This document shows, piece by piece, positions 36,201-48,173 of a stretch of 64,000 bases of DNA. The position numbers and the translations under genes are program-made. How positions within the stretch are numbered: position 1 is the stretch's first letter; the number at the start of each line of letters is the position of its first letter. This stretch comes from Leuctra nigra (Eukaryota; Arthropoda; Insecta; Plecoptera; Leuctridae): contig OW203764.1 of the NCBI GenBank assembly GCA_934045905.1, positions 682,001 through 746,000 on the forward strand, read 5' to 3'. The notes beneath the pieces are model-generated. The model ran no database searches, was not told where the DNA came from, and saw nothing but the letters and a program-made list of their open reading frames with translations.

Positions 36201-39200
36201 CAATGTGATGAGCTGTCGAACACTCAGTGCATCCAACATTAGAACACCACTCCTGCAGCATGTGGATGCATTGAGTCGGCACTTAGCGAGCCACAAGTGT
36301 CCGAGCCCAGGTGTTTGTGCGCGACAATGTGATGAGCTGTCGAACACTCAGTGCATCCAACATTAGAACACCACTCCTGCAGCGTGTGGATGCATTGAGT
36401 CGGCACTTAGCGAGCCACAAGTGTCCCAGCCCAGGTGTTTGTGCGCGACAATGTGATGAGCTGTCGAACACTCAGTGCATCCAACATTAGAACACCACTC
36501 CTGCAGCATGTGGATGCATTGAGTCGGCACTTAGCGAGCCACAAGTGTCCGAGCCCAGGTGTTTGTGCGCGACAATGTGATGAGCTGTCGAACACTCAGT
36601 GCATCCAACATTAGAACACCACTCCTGCAGCATGTGGATGCATTGAGTCGGCACTTAGCGAGCCACAAGTGTCCCAGCCCAGGTGTTTGTGCGCGACAAT
36701 GTGATGAGCTGTCGAACACTCAGTGCATCCAACATTAGAACACCACTCCTGCAGCACGTGGATGCATTGAGTCGGCACTTAGCGAGCCACAAGTGTCCCA
36801 GCCCAGGTGTTTGTGCGCGACAATGTGATGAGCTGTCGAACACTCAGTGCATCCAACATTAGAACACCACTCCTGCAGCGTGTGGATGCATTGAGTCGGC
36901 ACTTAGCGAGCCACAAGTGTCCCAGCCCAGGTGTTTGTGCGCGACAATGTGATGAGCTGTCGAACACTCAGTGCATCCAACATTAGAACACCACTCCTGC
37001 AGCATGTGGATGCATTGAGTCGGCACTTAGCGAGCCACAAGTGTCCCAGCCCAGGTGTTTGTGCGCGACAATGTGATGAGCTGTCGAACACTCAGTGCAT
37101 CCAACATTAGAACACCACTCCTGCAGCGTGTGGATGCATTGAGTCGGCACTTAGCGAGCCACAAGTGTCCCAGCCCAGGTGTTTGTGCGCGACAATGTGA
37201 TGAGCTGTCGAACACTCAGTGCATCCAACATTAGAACACCACTCCTGCAGCACGTGGATGCATTGAGTCGGCACTTAGCGAGCCACAAGTGTCCCAGCCC
37301 AGGTGTTTGTGCGCGACAATGTGATGAGCTGTCGAACACTCAGTGCATCCAACATTAGAACACCACTCCTGCAGCGTGTGGATGCATTGAGTCGGCACTT
37401 AGCGAGCCACAAGTGTCCCAGCCCAGGTGTTTGTGCGCGACAATGTGATGAGCTGTCGAACACTCAGTGCATCCAACATTAGAACACCACTCCTGCAGCA
37501 TGTGGATGCATTGAGTCGGCACTTAGCGAGCCACAAGTGTCCCAGCCCAGGTGTTTGTGCGCGACAATGTGATGAGCTGTCGAACACTCAGTGCATCCAA
37601 CATTAGAACACCACTCCTGCAGCATGTGGATGCATTGAGTCGGCACTTAGCGAGCCACAAGTGTCCCAGCCCAGGTGTTTGTGCGCGACAATGTGATGAG
37701 CTGTCGAACACTCAGTGCATCCAACATTAGAACACCACTCCTGCAGCATGTGGATGCATTGAGTCGGCACTTAGCGAGCCACAAGTGTCCCAGCCCAGGT
37801 GTTTGTGCGCGACAATGTGATGAGCTGTCGAACACTCAGTGCATCCAACATTAGAACACCACTCCTGCAGCATGTGGATGCATTGAGTCGGCACTTAGCG
37901 AGCCACAAGTGTCCCAGCCCAGGTGTTTGTGCGCGACAATGTGATGAGCTGTCGAACACTCAGTGCATCCAACATTAGAACACCACTCCTGCAGCGTGTG
38001 GATGCATTGAGTCGGCACTTAGCGAGCCACAAGTGTCCCAGCCCAGGTGTTTGTGCGCGACAATGTGATGAGCTGTCGAACACTCAGTGCATCCAACATT
38101 AGAACACCACTCCTGCAGCATGTGGATGCATTGAGTCGGCACTTAGCGAGCCACAAGTGTCCCAGCCCAGGTGTTTGTGCGCGACAATGTGATGAGCTGT
38201 CGAACACTCAGTGCATCCAACATTAGAACACCACTCCTGCAGCATGTGGATGCATTGAGTCGGCACTTAGCGAGCCACAAGTGTCCCAGCCCAGGTGTTT
38301 GTGCGCGACAATGTGATGAGCTGTCGAACACTCAGTGCATCCAACATTAGAACACCACTCCTGCAGCATGTGGATGCATTGAGTCGGCACTTAGCGAGCC
38401 ACAAGTGTCCCAGCCCAGGTGTTTGTGCGCGACAATGTGATGAGCTGTCGAACACTCAGTGCATCCAACATTAGAACACCACTCCTGCAGCATGTGGATG
38501 CATTGAGTCGGCACTTAGCGAGCCACAAGTGTCCCAGCCCAGGTGTTTGTGCGCGACAATGTGATGAGCTGTCGAACACTCAGTGCATCCAACATTAGAA
38601 CACCACTCCTGCAGCGTGTGGATGCATTGAGTCGGCACTTAGCGAGCCACAAGTGTCCCAGCCCAGGTGTTTGTGCGCGACAATGTGATGAGCTGTCGAA
38701 CACTCAGTGCATCCAACATTAGAACACCACTCCTGCAGCATGTGGATGCATTGAGTCGGCACTTAGCGAGCCACAAGTGTCCCAGCCCAGGTGTTTGTGC
38801 GCGACAATGTGATGAGCTGTCGAACACTCAGTGCATCCAACATTAGAACACCACTCCTGCAGCATGTGGATGCATTGAGTCGGCACTTAGCGAGCCACAA
38901 GTGTCCCAGCCCAGGTGTTTGTGCGCGACAATGTGATGAGCTGTCGAACACTCAGTGCATCCAACATTAGAACACCACTCCTGCAGCATGTGGATGCATT
39001 GAGTCGGCACTTAGCGAGCCACAAGTGTCCCAGCCCAGGTGTTTGTGCGCGACAATGTGATGAGCTGTCGAACACTCAGTGCATCCAACATTAGAACACC
39101 ACTCCTGCAGCGTGTGGATGCATTGAGTCGGCACTTAGCGAGCCACAAGTGTCCCAGCCCAGGTGTTTGTGCGCGACAATGTGATGAGCTGTCGAACACT

Positions 39201-42200
39201 CAGTGCATCCAACATTAGAACACCACTCCTGCAGCATGTGGATGCATTGAGTCGGCACTTAGCGAGCCACAAGTGTCCGAGCCCAGGTGTTTGTGCGCGA
39301 CAATGTGATGAGCTGTCGAACACTCAGTGCATCCAACATTAGAACACCACTCCTGCAGCATGTGGATGCATTGAGTCGGCACTTAGCGAGCCACAAGTGT
39401 CCCAGCCCAGGTGTTTGTGCGCGACAATGTGATGAGCTGTCGAACACTCAGTGCATCCAACATTAGAACACCACTCCTGCAGCATGTGGATGCATTGAGT
39501 CGGCACTTAGCGAGCCACAAGTGTCCCAGCCCAGGTGTTTGTGCGCGACAATGTGATGAGCTGTCGAACACTCAGTGCATCCAACATTAGAACACCACTC
39601 CTGCAGCGTGTGGATGCATTGAGTCGGCACTTAGCGAGCCACAAGTGTCCCAGCCCAGGTGTTTGTGCGCGACAATGTGATGAGCTGTCGAACACTCAGT
39701 GCATCCAACATTAGAACACCACTCCTGCAGCATGTGGATGCATTGAGTCGGCACTTAGCGAGCCACAAGTGTCCCAGCCCAGGTGTTTGTGCGCGACAAT
39801 GTGATGAGCTGTCGAACACTCAGTGCATCCAACATTAGAACACCACTCCTGCAGCGTGTGGATGCATTGAGTCGGCACTTAGCGAGCCACAAGTGTCCCA
39901 GCCCAGGTGTTTGTGCGCGACAATGTGATGAGCTGTCGAACACTCAGTGCATCCAACATTAGAACACCACTCCTGCAGCATGTGGATGCATTGAGTCGGC
40001 ACTTAGCGAGCCACAAGTGTCCCAGCCCAGGTGTTTGTGCGCGACAATGTGATGAGCTGTCGAACACTCAGTGCATCCAACATTAGAACACCACTCCTGC
40101 AGCATGTGGATGCATTGAGTCGGCACTTAGCGAGCCACAAGTGTCCGAGCCCAGGTGTTTGTGCGCGACAATGTGATGAGCTGTCGAACACTCAGTGCAT
40201 CCAACATTAGAACACCACTCCTGCAGCATGTGGATGCATTGAGTCGGCACTTAGCGAGCCACAAGTGTCCCAGCCCAGGTGTTTGTGCGCGACAATGTGA
40301 TGAGCTGTCGAACACTCAGTGCATCCAACATTAGAACACCACTCCTGCAGCATGTGGATGCATTGAGTCGGCACTTAGCGAGCCACAAGTGTCCCAGCCC
40401 AGGTGTTTGTGCGCGACAATGTGATGAGCTGTCGAACACTCAGTGCATCCAACATTAGAACACCACTCCTGCAGCGTGTGGATGCATTGAGTCGGCACTT
40501 AGCGAGCCACAAGTGTCCCAGCCCAGGTGTTTGTGCGCGACAATGTGATGAGCTGTCGAACACTCAGTGCATCCAACATTAGAACACCACTCCTGCAGCA
40601 TGTGGATGCATTGAGTCGGCACTTAGCGAGCCACAAGTGTCCCAGCCCAGGTGTTTGTGCGCGACAATGTGATGAGCTGTCGAACACTCAGTGCATCCAA
40701 CATTAGAACACCACTCCTGCAGCGTGTGGATGCATTGAGTCGGCACTTAGCGAGCCACAAGTGTCCCAGCCCAGGTGTTTGTGCGCGACAATGTGATGAG
40801 CTGTCGAACACTCAGTGCATCCAACATTAGAACACCACTCCTGCAGCATGTGGATGCATTGAGTCGGCACTTAGCGAGCCACAAGTGTCCCAGCCCAGGT
40901 GTTTGTGCGCGACAATGTGATGAGCTGTCGAACACTCAGTGCATCCAACATTAGAACACCACTCCTGCAGCATGTGGATGCATTGAGTCGGCACTTAGCG
41001 AGCCACAAGTGTCCGAGCCCAGGTGTTTGTGCGCGACAATGTGATGAGCTGTCGAACACTCAGTGCATCCAACATTAGAACACCACTCCTGCTGCATGTG
41101 GATGCATTGAGTCGGCACTTAGCGAGCCACAAGTGTCCCAGCCCAGGTGTTTGTGCGCGACAATGTGATGAGCTGTCGAACACTCAGTGCATCCAACATT
41201 AGAACACCACTCCTGCAGCACGTGGATGCATTGAGTCGGCACTTAGCGAGCCACAAGTGTCCCAGCCCAGGTGTTTGTGCGCGACAATGTGATGAGCTGT
41301 CGAACACTCAGTGCATCCAACATTAGAACACCACTCCTGCAGCGTGTGGATGCATTGAGTCGGCACTTAGCGAGCCACAAGTGTCCGAGGCCAGGTGTTT
41401 GTGCGCGACAATGTGATGAGCTGTCGAACACTCAGTGCATCCAACATTAGAACACCACTCCTGCAGCATGTGGATGCATTGAGTCGGCACTTAGCGAGCC
41501 ACAAGTGTCCCAGCCCAGGTGTTTGTGCGCGACAATGTGATGAGCTGTCGAACACTCAGTGCATCCAACATTAGAACACCACTCCTGCAGCATGTGGATG
41601 CATTGAGTCGGCACTTAGCGAGCCACAAGTGTCCCAGCCCAGGTGTTTGTGCGCGACAATGTGATGAGCTGTCGAACACTCAGTGCATCCAACATTAGAA
41701 CACCACTCCTGCAGCATGTGGATGCATTGAGTCGGCACTTAGCGAGCCACAAGTGTCCCAGCCCAGGTGTTTGTGCGCGACAATGTGATGAGCTGTCGAA
41801 CACTCAGTGCATCCAACATTAGAACACCACTCCTGCAGCATGTGGATGCATTGAGTCGGCACTTAGCGAGCCACAAGTGTCCCAGCCCAGGTGTTTGTGC
41901 GCGACAATGTGATGAGCTGTCGAACACTCAGTGCATCCAACATTAGAACACCACTCCTGCAGCATGTGGATGCATTGAGTCGGCACTTAGCGAGCCACAA
42001 GTGTCCCAGCCCAGGTGTTTGTGCGCGACAATGTGATGAGCTGTCGAACACTCAGTGCATCCAACATTAGAACACCACTCCTGCTGCATGTGGATGCATT
42101 GAGTCGGCACTTAGCGAGCCACAAGTGTCCCAGCCCAGGTGTTTGTGCGCGACAATGTGATGAGCTGTCGAACACTCAGTGCATCCAACATTAGAACACC

Positions 42201-43558
42201 ACTCCTGCTGCATGTGGATGCATTGAGTCGGCACTTAGCGAGCCACAAGTGTCCCAGCCCAGGTGTTTGTGCGCGACAATGTGATGAGCTGTCGAACACT
42301 CAGTGCATCCAACATTAGAACACCACTCCTGCAGCACGTGGATGCATTGAGTCGGCACTTAGCGAGCCACAAGTGTCCCAGCCCAGGTGTTTGTGCGCGA
42401 CAATGTGATGAGCTGTCGAACACTCAGTGCATCCAACATTAGAACACCACTCCTGCAGCATGTGGATGCATTGAGTCGGCACTTAGCGAGCCACAAGTGT
42501 CCCAGCCCAGGTGTTTGTGCGCGACAATGTGATGAGCTGTCGAACACTCAGTGCATCCAACATTAGAACACCACTCCTGCAGCGTGTGGATGCATTGAGT
42601 CGGCACTTAGCGAGCCACAAGTGTCCCAGCCCAGGTGTTTGTGCGCGACAATGTGATGAGCTGTCGAACACTCAGTGCATCCAACATTAGAACACCACTC
42701 CTGCAGCATGTGGATGCATTGAGTCGGCACTTAGCGAGCCACAAGTGTCCCAGCCCAGGTGTTTGTGCGCGACAATGTGATGAGCTGTCGAACACTCAGT
42801 GCATCCAACATTAGAACACCACTCCTGCAGCATGTGGATGCATTGAGTCGGCACTTAGCGAGCCACAAGTGTCCCAGCCCAGGTGTTTGTGCGCGACAAT
42901 GTGATGAGCTGTCGAACACTCAGTGCATCCAACATTAGAACACAACTCCTGCAGCATGTGGATGCATTGAGTCGGCACTTAGCGAGCCACAAGTGTCCCA
43001 GCCCAGGTGTTTGTGCGCGACAATGTGATGAGCTGTCGAACACTCAGTGCATCCAACATTAGAACACCACTCCTGCAGCATGTGGATGCATTGAGTCGGC
43101 ACTTAGCGAGCCACAAGTGTCCCAGCCCAGGTGTTTGTGCGCGACAATGTGATGAGCTGTCGAACACTCAGTGCATCCAACATTAGAACACCACTCCTGC
43201 AGCATGTGGATGCATTGAGTCGGCACTTAGCGAGCCACAAGTGTCCCAGCCCAGGTGTTTGTGCGCGACAATGTGATGAGCTGTCGAACACTCAGTGCAT
43301 CCAACATTAGAACACCACTCCTGCAGCACGTGGATGCATTGAGTCGGCACTTAGCGAGCCACAAGTGTCCCAGCCCAGGTGTTTGTGCGCGACAATGTGA
43401 TGAGCTGTCGAACACTCAGTGCATCCAACATTAGAACACCACTCCTGCAGCATGTGGATGCATTGAGTCGGCACTTAGCGAGCCACAAGTGTCCCAGCCC
43501 AGGTGTTTGTGCGCGACAATGTGATGAGCTGTCGAACACTCAGTGCATCCAACATTAG
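15298..43558. repeat. 124-bp satellite array, about 228 units, 28.3 kb
   Basis: A head-to-tail array with unit CTGCAGCATGTGG...AACACCACTC. Virtually every unit is exactly 124 bp; two units have a 1-bp deletion (near 27277, GACAAAGGATG, and near 33514, CATTAAACACC). Substitutions concentrate at a few sites: GCAGCATG/GCAGCACG/GCAGCGTG/GCTGCATG, and GTCCCAGCCC/GTCCGAGCCC/GTCCGAGGCC. Each unit contains ACTCAGTGCATCCA and, 27 bp later, TGGATGCATTGAGT, an inverted repeat matching at 13 of 14 positions. As 124 is not a multiple of three, the repeated 62-codon minus-strand frames stop within about one and a half units; they are not genes. The first unit carries edge variants (GCATTAAGTCGG), and the array ends cleanly at CAACATTAG. 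Confidence 0.99.
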
Positions 43559-44506
43559 CACAATCATCATCATTATAACCATTCATCCGTTCATTACCTC
43601 TATGCTAGTATCACAAATAACTTAGTTTGTTATGGGTATACGTCCAAGAAAGAATTACCTGAAGCCAAAAACTAAATTTTGACAACATGCTTAATAAAGC
43701 TGAAAATAAAATAAATGTGTAGGGACCATGGTTTGAAGCCCAGGGGAACAAGTTTTTCAAAATTTTACTAAATTTTACTGACTTTTACGTCATTTTGTTT
43801 ATTTATTAATGGAAATTATGGTCCGTTTCAGACCTAGAGACACTAATTGTTCTCACTTACATTGGACCTGACCCTATCGTAAAAACGTAAAAGTATCAAA
43901 ACAAACCTCAGCTGTGGAATGCTCTCTGTATCAGCTCTGCCGCAGTGCCAATAGACCCTCAAATGTATCTACATTTTCACCCACTCAAGGTCCATTTCTT
44001 TGGAACGGATTTTTACAACCCTTAGAGGGCTAAGAGTAACAAGGTTGTAAACGACATCGAACAAGGGACGGACAATAAATGGTTGAGGATACAATGAGAG
44101 CAAATGATTTGACGATACATTATAAACATATATTCATAGATACATATTTTATGGAAAAGTTTCTAATGTATCTAGTACTGCACCTTCATTCAACTAAACG
44201 TTTTCTCTAAACTTGCGAACTCTCGAATAATACGCAATAATCCAAAGTACCGTCGACATTTGCATGTGACACGACTCTAGTCTAATAGACCCTCGGTATC
44301 ATTTTATCGTATTTGTCAAATGATTATAGGTACATAAGTATTAAGTGATAATTTGTCTTTTATTAATGTCTAAATAAAATAATCAATCTGAGGAGACATC
44401 ATGCCTTAATTATTTGCCTCCTTACGCGAGGTTTTGCGTGACAAGACTAACAGCTTTCTGAATAGCATGGTGGAGTTAATTGGTATATTTAAAATATATG
44501 CAATTA
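43559..44506. other. Unique AT-rich DNA right of the satellite
   Basis: No gene is recognised. A stretch near 43690-43715 (TTAATAAAGCTGAAAATAAA) resembles the A-rich tail of a non-LTR retroposon, but no body could be identified. Confidence 0.4.
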
Positions 44507-44572
44507 GTCAAACCTTGTCGTTCAAACCTTGTCGTTCAAACCTTGTCGTTCAAACCTTGTCGTTCAAACCTT
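44507..44572. repeat. 14-bp tandem repeat, about 4.7 copies
   Basis: The unit TTCAAACCTTGTCG is repeated almost without variation and ends in TTCAAACCTTGAAATTG. Confidence 0.95.
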
Positions 44573-44671
44573 GAAATTGACTGCTTTGTGACCAGATAAC
44601 GATGAACGTACTCATTATTGGGTAATGTAATCATTTTGAAATTTATAGTTAGTTTCTGGTATTTTTTGTAC

Positions 44672-45046
44672 CTGATCATAATGCACGTTTTCTTGTCCAT
44701 TTGTATAAATGTGTGGATGCTGACTTGTAAAGATCATTGCCTGCTTAGAAAGCTGTCCAGCCAGGGCGTCGGTTTGAAATGACACTGTAATGCCAGGGTT
44801 TCCAAGTCTATGCGGAAGGAATTGAGCCCCGAGTGACGTAGGTATCAGCGTTGCCACGGCAGGAGATATCAACGCGTTATCAGGAGACAAAGAGTCAATC
44901 AATGTTCGGTCAACGACTTGATTATCTGCGTAGGTACACGCGTTCTCAGGGTATAGAGTTGATTTCACACCGAAAACAGTTTTTATTCCCCTAGGAGCGT
45001 TTCTGTTATTGTTATGGAACTGCATGTAGGTGGGAGGGACAATCAT
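44672..45046 (-). CDS. Candidate internal coding exon, 125 codons, unknown protein
   Basis: Reading on the minus strand, a pyrimidine-rich acceptor (CTTTTCACTCCAACACATAG) is followed immediately by an open frame. The frame starts with ATG at 45046 and runs 125 whole codons to GATCAG, where the donor GTACAA begins. Both junctions fall in phase 0, and the frame stays open past the donor. The peptide is rich in Asn, Gln, Pro and Thr with a mixed, protein-like composition. It starts MIVPPTYMQFHNNN and includes PHRLGNPGITVSFQTDALAG. There is no signal peptide, membrane segment or recognised domain. The base before the ATG triplet context (T at -3) is poor for initiation, so this is more likely an internal exon than a start exon. 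No partner exon could be found on this strand in the window. A decayed mobile-element frame is the main alternative. Confidence 0.35.
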
Positions 45047-46228
45047 CTATGTGTTGGAGTGAAAAGTCTGTAACGTTCTGACACTGGAACATGTCCCATT
45101 CGATTCATGCCCAATATGCGTCACAATCAAGTTTGTCCTTGGACCTGTACAATTAGCATTTGTGTTTCACCCAGCTTGTTCGTGATAACATCAACTGTCC
45201 CTACAAGTTTTATTATTATAAAAAATTGTTTTTCTCTCTCCCCCCCCCCCCCCCCTACTTGTTGGAAAGTTTCTGCGCTGTTTGGAATAAGAAATCATCT
45301 GGAACCCGGGCTGGAACTTGGTTCTGGAGCCAAACGCGAATAGCAATGTTCAAACTGCTGCTAACTTCATTGAGCTAGAGAAGAGATAGGAATTCTCGTA
45401 TAATTAGAGTGTTTCTTCTTTATTTGCCCGTTGACAGGTAGGCACGGTATAATGGACGTCGTCAATACAGAAACTATTATTGCTATGATTACAATACGCA
45501 CTAGTCTAATTATTACAGAATAAAATAAAACAAACATTTCTGGCAGAAGCTGGTAGGGGCTGACCCCCAGAAGGGCTCGGTTCGATACATGGGTTTTATA
45601 TTTTTTCACTACATTTCTACAGATTTTCTGGGTCCCATCAAATATGTAATGTATTTGAATCCATTAAAAATACATGAAATGAAATGAAGTCTTTTCCCTA
45701 TCTTTTTGTTGACCTCCGCATAGAATATAGATGAATGATTGTTGAATCTCACGCATTGCCTGCTGATTGATTATGCTGAGTGATAACAATGACACCTGTT
45801 GCCTGGACGGACACCCACCCGCCTTATCTAATCGCGTCGTTCATAGCCACGAGTAATTAGTAGCAATTACCAACTCAAGTTTCACCGAATCATCAGTCCA
45901 ACTCCAACTACGACCACTGATTTGCTGATCTGTTCTCTTCGTTTTCTTCTGGCTATTGGTTTTCGCATGTAACATGCCATGCTCATGTGTTGGAGTTACG
46001 AGTATTATTCTGCCATTTGACGGTTCAGAACAAATGAAAGTAACTCTGAAATCTTTCTCTTCTGAAATAAAATGTCGAGCTGGCTGGTTGTTTGGCCGAA
46101 GACGACGAGCGTGAGTCCGACTGTGTGTGAGTCCTGGGGTGGTATCATGTAAATGAGCAGTTGTCGCACGACATCGTTCTCATCGCGGCTGATTCTGTAT
46201 CGGCTGACAGGAACTCGGGTTCAAAGAG
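45047..46228. other. Unique DNA, possible retroposon 3' end, no gene assigned
   Basis: There is a C16 run at 45240-45255. The segment 45390-45690 ends in a GAAAT-type short repeat (ATGAAATGAAATGAAG). Read on the minus strand it also contains an AATAAA near 45420. These are traits of retroposon tails but are not enough to name an element. From 45700 to 46228 nothing is recognised. Confidence 0.35.
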
Positions 46229-46494
46229 CCCTCAGGGTTGGAAGAGCATCCCTCAGGGTTGGAAGAGCATCCCTCAGGGTTGGAAGAGCATCCCTCAGGG
46301 TTGGAAGAGCATCCCTCAGGGTTGGAAGAGCATCCCTCAGGGTTGGAAGAGCATCCCTCAGGGTTGGAAGAGCATCCCTCAGGGTTGGAAGAGCATCCCT
46401 CAGGGTTGGAAGAGCATCCCTCAGGGTTGGAAGAGCATCCCTCAGGGTTGGAAGAGCATCCCTCAGGGTTCGAAGAGCATCCCTCAGGGCTGGA
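46229..46494. repeat. 21-bp tandem repeat, about 12.7 copies
   Basis: The unit is CCCTCAGGGTTGGAAGAGCA plus one T. The last units carry GGTTCG and GGGCTGG changes. The unit length is a multiple of three, so three overlapping plus-strand frames stay open (RASLRVG, IPQGWKS and EEHPSGL repeats). None has other evidence of coding. Confidence 0.95.
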
Positions 46495-47839
46495 AAATAC
46501 TATTTTGTTTTCAAAAATGATTTGCGCTGAGTTTTTTGGGTGTTTGGTTTCGTTTTTTAATGTTATTGAGTAACATTAGCTATAATTTGCAGTAATTTTC
46601 AATATAAATGATGCTCAACACTAGAGCTAGGAAGTTTGCAACATTTAATTGCGACAGGAAATTGGAATTTGCGATTAGCGATTAGGGACACTAAATCTAG
46701 AGGTTTTTAATTGCGGGATATTTTTAACGTGCCTTTTTAAATTTTGAATTTTACCCATAAACTTATACTATTAATTATAACTTAATACTTACTTGACCGG
46801 AGTTAAAAAACTTAATAAAATATTTCAATTTTTTTTTGTAATTTTATTTTGAAAACAAAACGCTTTTTTCCAAAAACCCAAGTTTTTATCTGGGTAGAAT
46901 CCTGCTTCTCCCTGCCACCCCTGAGCCAGGACATCACGCATGCGCTGTTTGACCCCGTGAGCCACAGAGCCAGCGGGACGGCGAGTAACGGTTTGTTCGC
47001 ACATTCTTGCTCTCATGTGGCGCAAGCGCAAGCGCAAGCAACACGCACCTCATTGCGCACAACACGGCCGAATATCCATCTCCTCAGTCAGATGCACCGA
47101 ACTCGCATCGACTTTTCATTCGATATTCATTGATGACGCCAAAGGTATCAAAACAAAATCGCAGTTCTCTGAAAAGATCACGATTCGCTACACATTGATA
47201 AAACGCATGATGGCACAGATTAACTATTTCATTGTCAGTAGAGAATAGAAGCTTTTGAGGAGACGCTTTACTATTACGTCATACAGGGTATGTGGGCGTA
47301 GTACAATAATTTCATTTTAAATAGATAGAGCAAAGAGCAATTTGTCTGTTTATCTACATTTGTATTGCTTCTATATCTCATACCTTTGTTTTGGATCAAT
47401 TTTGAGCTTCACGCCTTCTTTTGGGACCGTTTGACAATTTCTTACCGAATTTCTCGTAGGTTCAACGTGAAAACATTTCGCCAAACTCACGGCCACTCGG
47501 GTCTATTATACGTTGCAACATGTTCAATTGGCGGACATAACTCACTCATACGCCAACCCACAGGCAGGTAACATCTGAATAGCCGCGTTTTGATTTACTA
47601 TCCTCGGCGCTAGTAAACATTTGCTGATTGCAGAGTCCCCTTTTACAAATCAGAGAGATAAGAGCTTGTTTTTATTCCAAGTACATTCAATGTTACTTTG
47701 CTCCTCGCGTGTTGCGTTGACAGTGTCGATAAAACTGGTCGAGATAATCGCTGTCATAAGATGCGTCTCATCTCATGCCTAGTGGGTTAGTGTAATGTGA
47801 AGTGTAATAAGTGAAACTAGGTGAACGAGTAGCAGCCAG
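46495..47839. other. Unique DNA with a dispersed-repeat fragment
   Basis: The part 46597-46740 matches 8219-8340 in word order (TTCAATATAAATGA, then TTTGCGATTAGCGAT, then GATATTTTT). At 47027-47038 there is a short GCAAGC hexamer run. The region 46900-47110 is relatively GC-rich but lacks credible splice sites. No gene is recognised. Confidence 0.4.
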
Positions 47840-48173
47840 CCAGTGGTTCACTTAATATCAAGGCCACTCTGGATTCACCTTTCTCGGCGGCTCATTCCGT
47901 GGCCGACCGCCTGCGCAGTCGTATCGCGCGCCGTGCCGTGTCATATCTGCTGTCAGTGTCAGGCGCGCACTTCCGCGTGTGATGTCCGCGTGTGTTATCA
48001 GCACGACATGTTGGTGTGTGTGAAGTGTGTGTGAAGTGCAGTGCAGTGAGCGACACAATGTGGCCAAGCAAGCTCTCGCAGCTGTGGTTGTGCAACACAG
48101 TGAAGTTCTTGGTGATTGTGTGATTGATTACTGCGTGACAAATGAGTGGTTGACCCTCTAAGCGGATTACAAG
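47840..48173 (+). promoter_or_regulatory. Candidate 5' leader of the gene starting at 48174
   Basis: The stretch is GC- and GTG-rich compared with its surroundings. It has an arthropod initiator-like TCAGTG at 47953, no clear TATA box nearby, and leads into a start codon with an in-frame upstream stop (TAA at 48159). It contains short upstream ORFs. The transcription start cannot be fixed from sequence alone; the left limit is only where the composition changes. Confidence 0.3.
48058..48123 (+). CDS. Upstream ORF in the candidate leader, 21 codons
   Basis: An ATG at 48058 in the context ACACAATG opens a 21-codon frame beginning MWPSKLSQLWLCNTV and ending at TGA 48121-48123. It lies wholly within the putative leader and ends 50 bp before the main start. 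A second, minimal uORF (ATG AGT GGT TGA) lies at 48142-48153. If the leader is real, both could lower translation from 48174. The peptide is hydrophobic towards its end but resembles nothing known to me. Confidence 0.25.
   Translation: MWPSKLSQLWLCNTVKFLVIV

Noticed and set aside
15329..43539. More than 200 identical 62-codon minus-strand frames
   Set aside because: Each is a by-product of the 124-bp satellite unit, and successive copies overlap in different frames because 124 is not a multiple of three.
15298..43558. CRISPR-like array
   Set aside because: The units are contiguous and lack unique spacers, the period is 124 bp, and the context is eukaryotic; it is a satellite.
46153..46573. 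Three overlapping plus-strand frames over the 21-bp array
   Set aside because: All result from a stop-free repeat whose length is a multiple of three.
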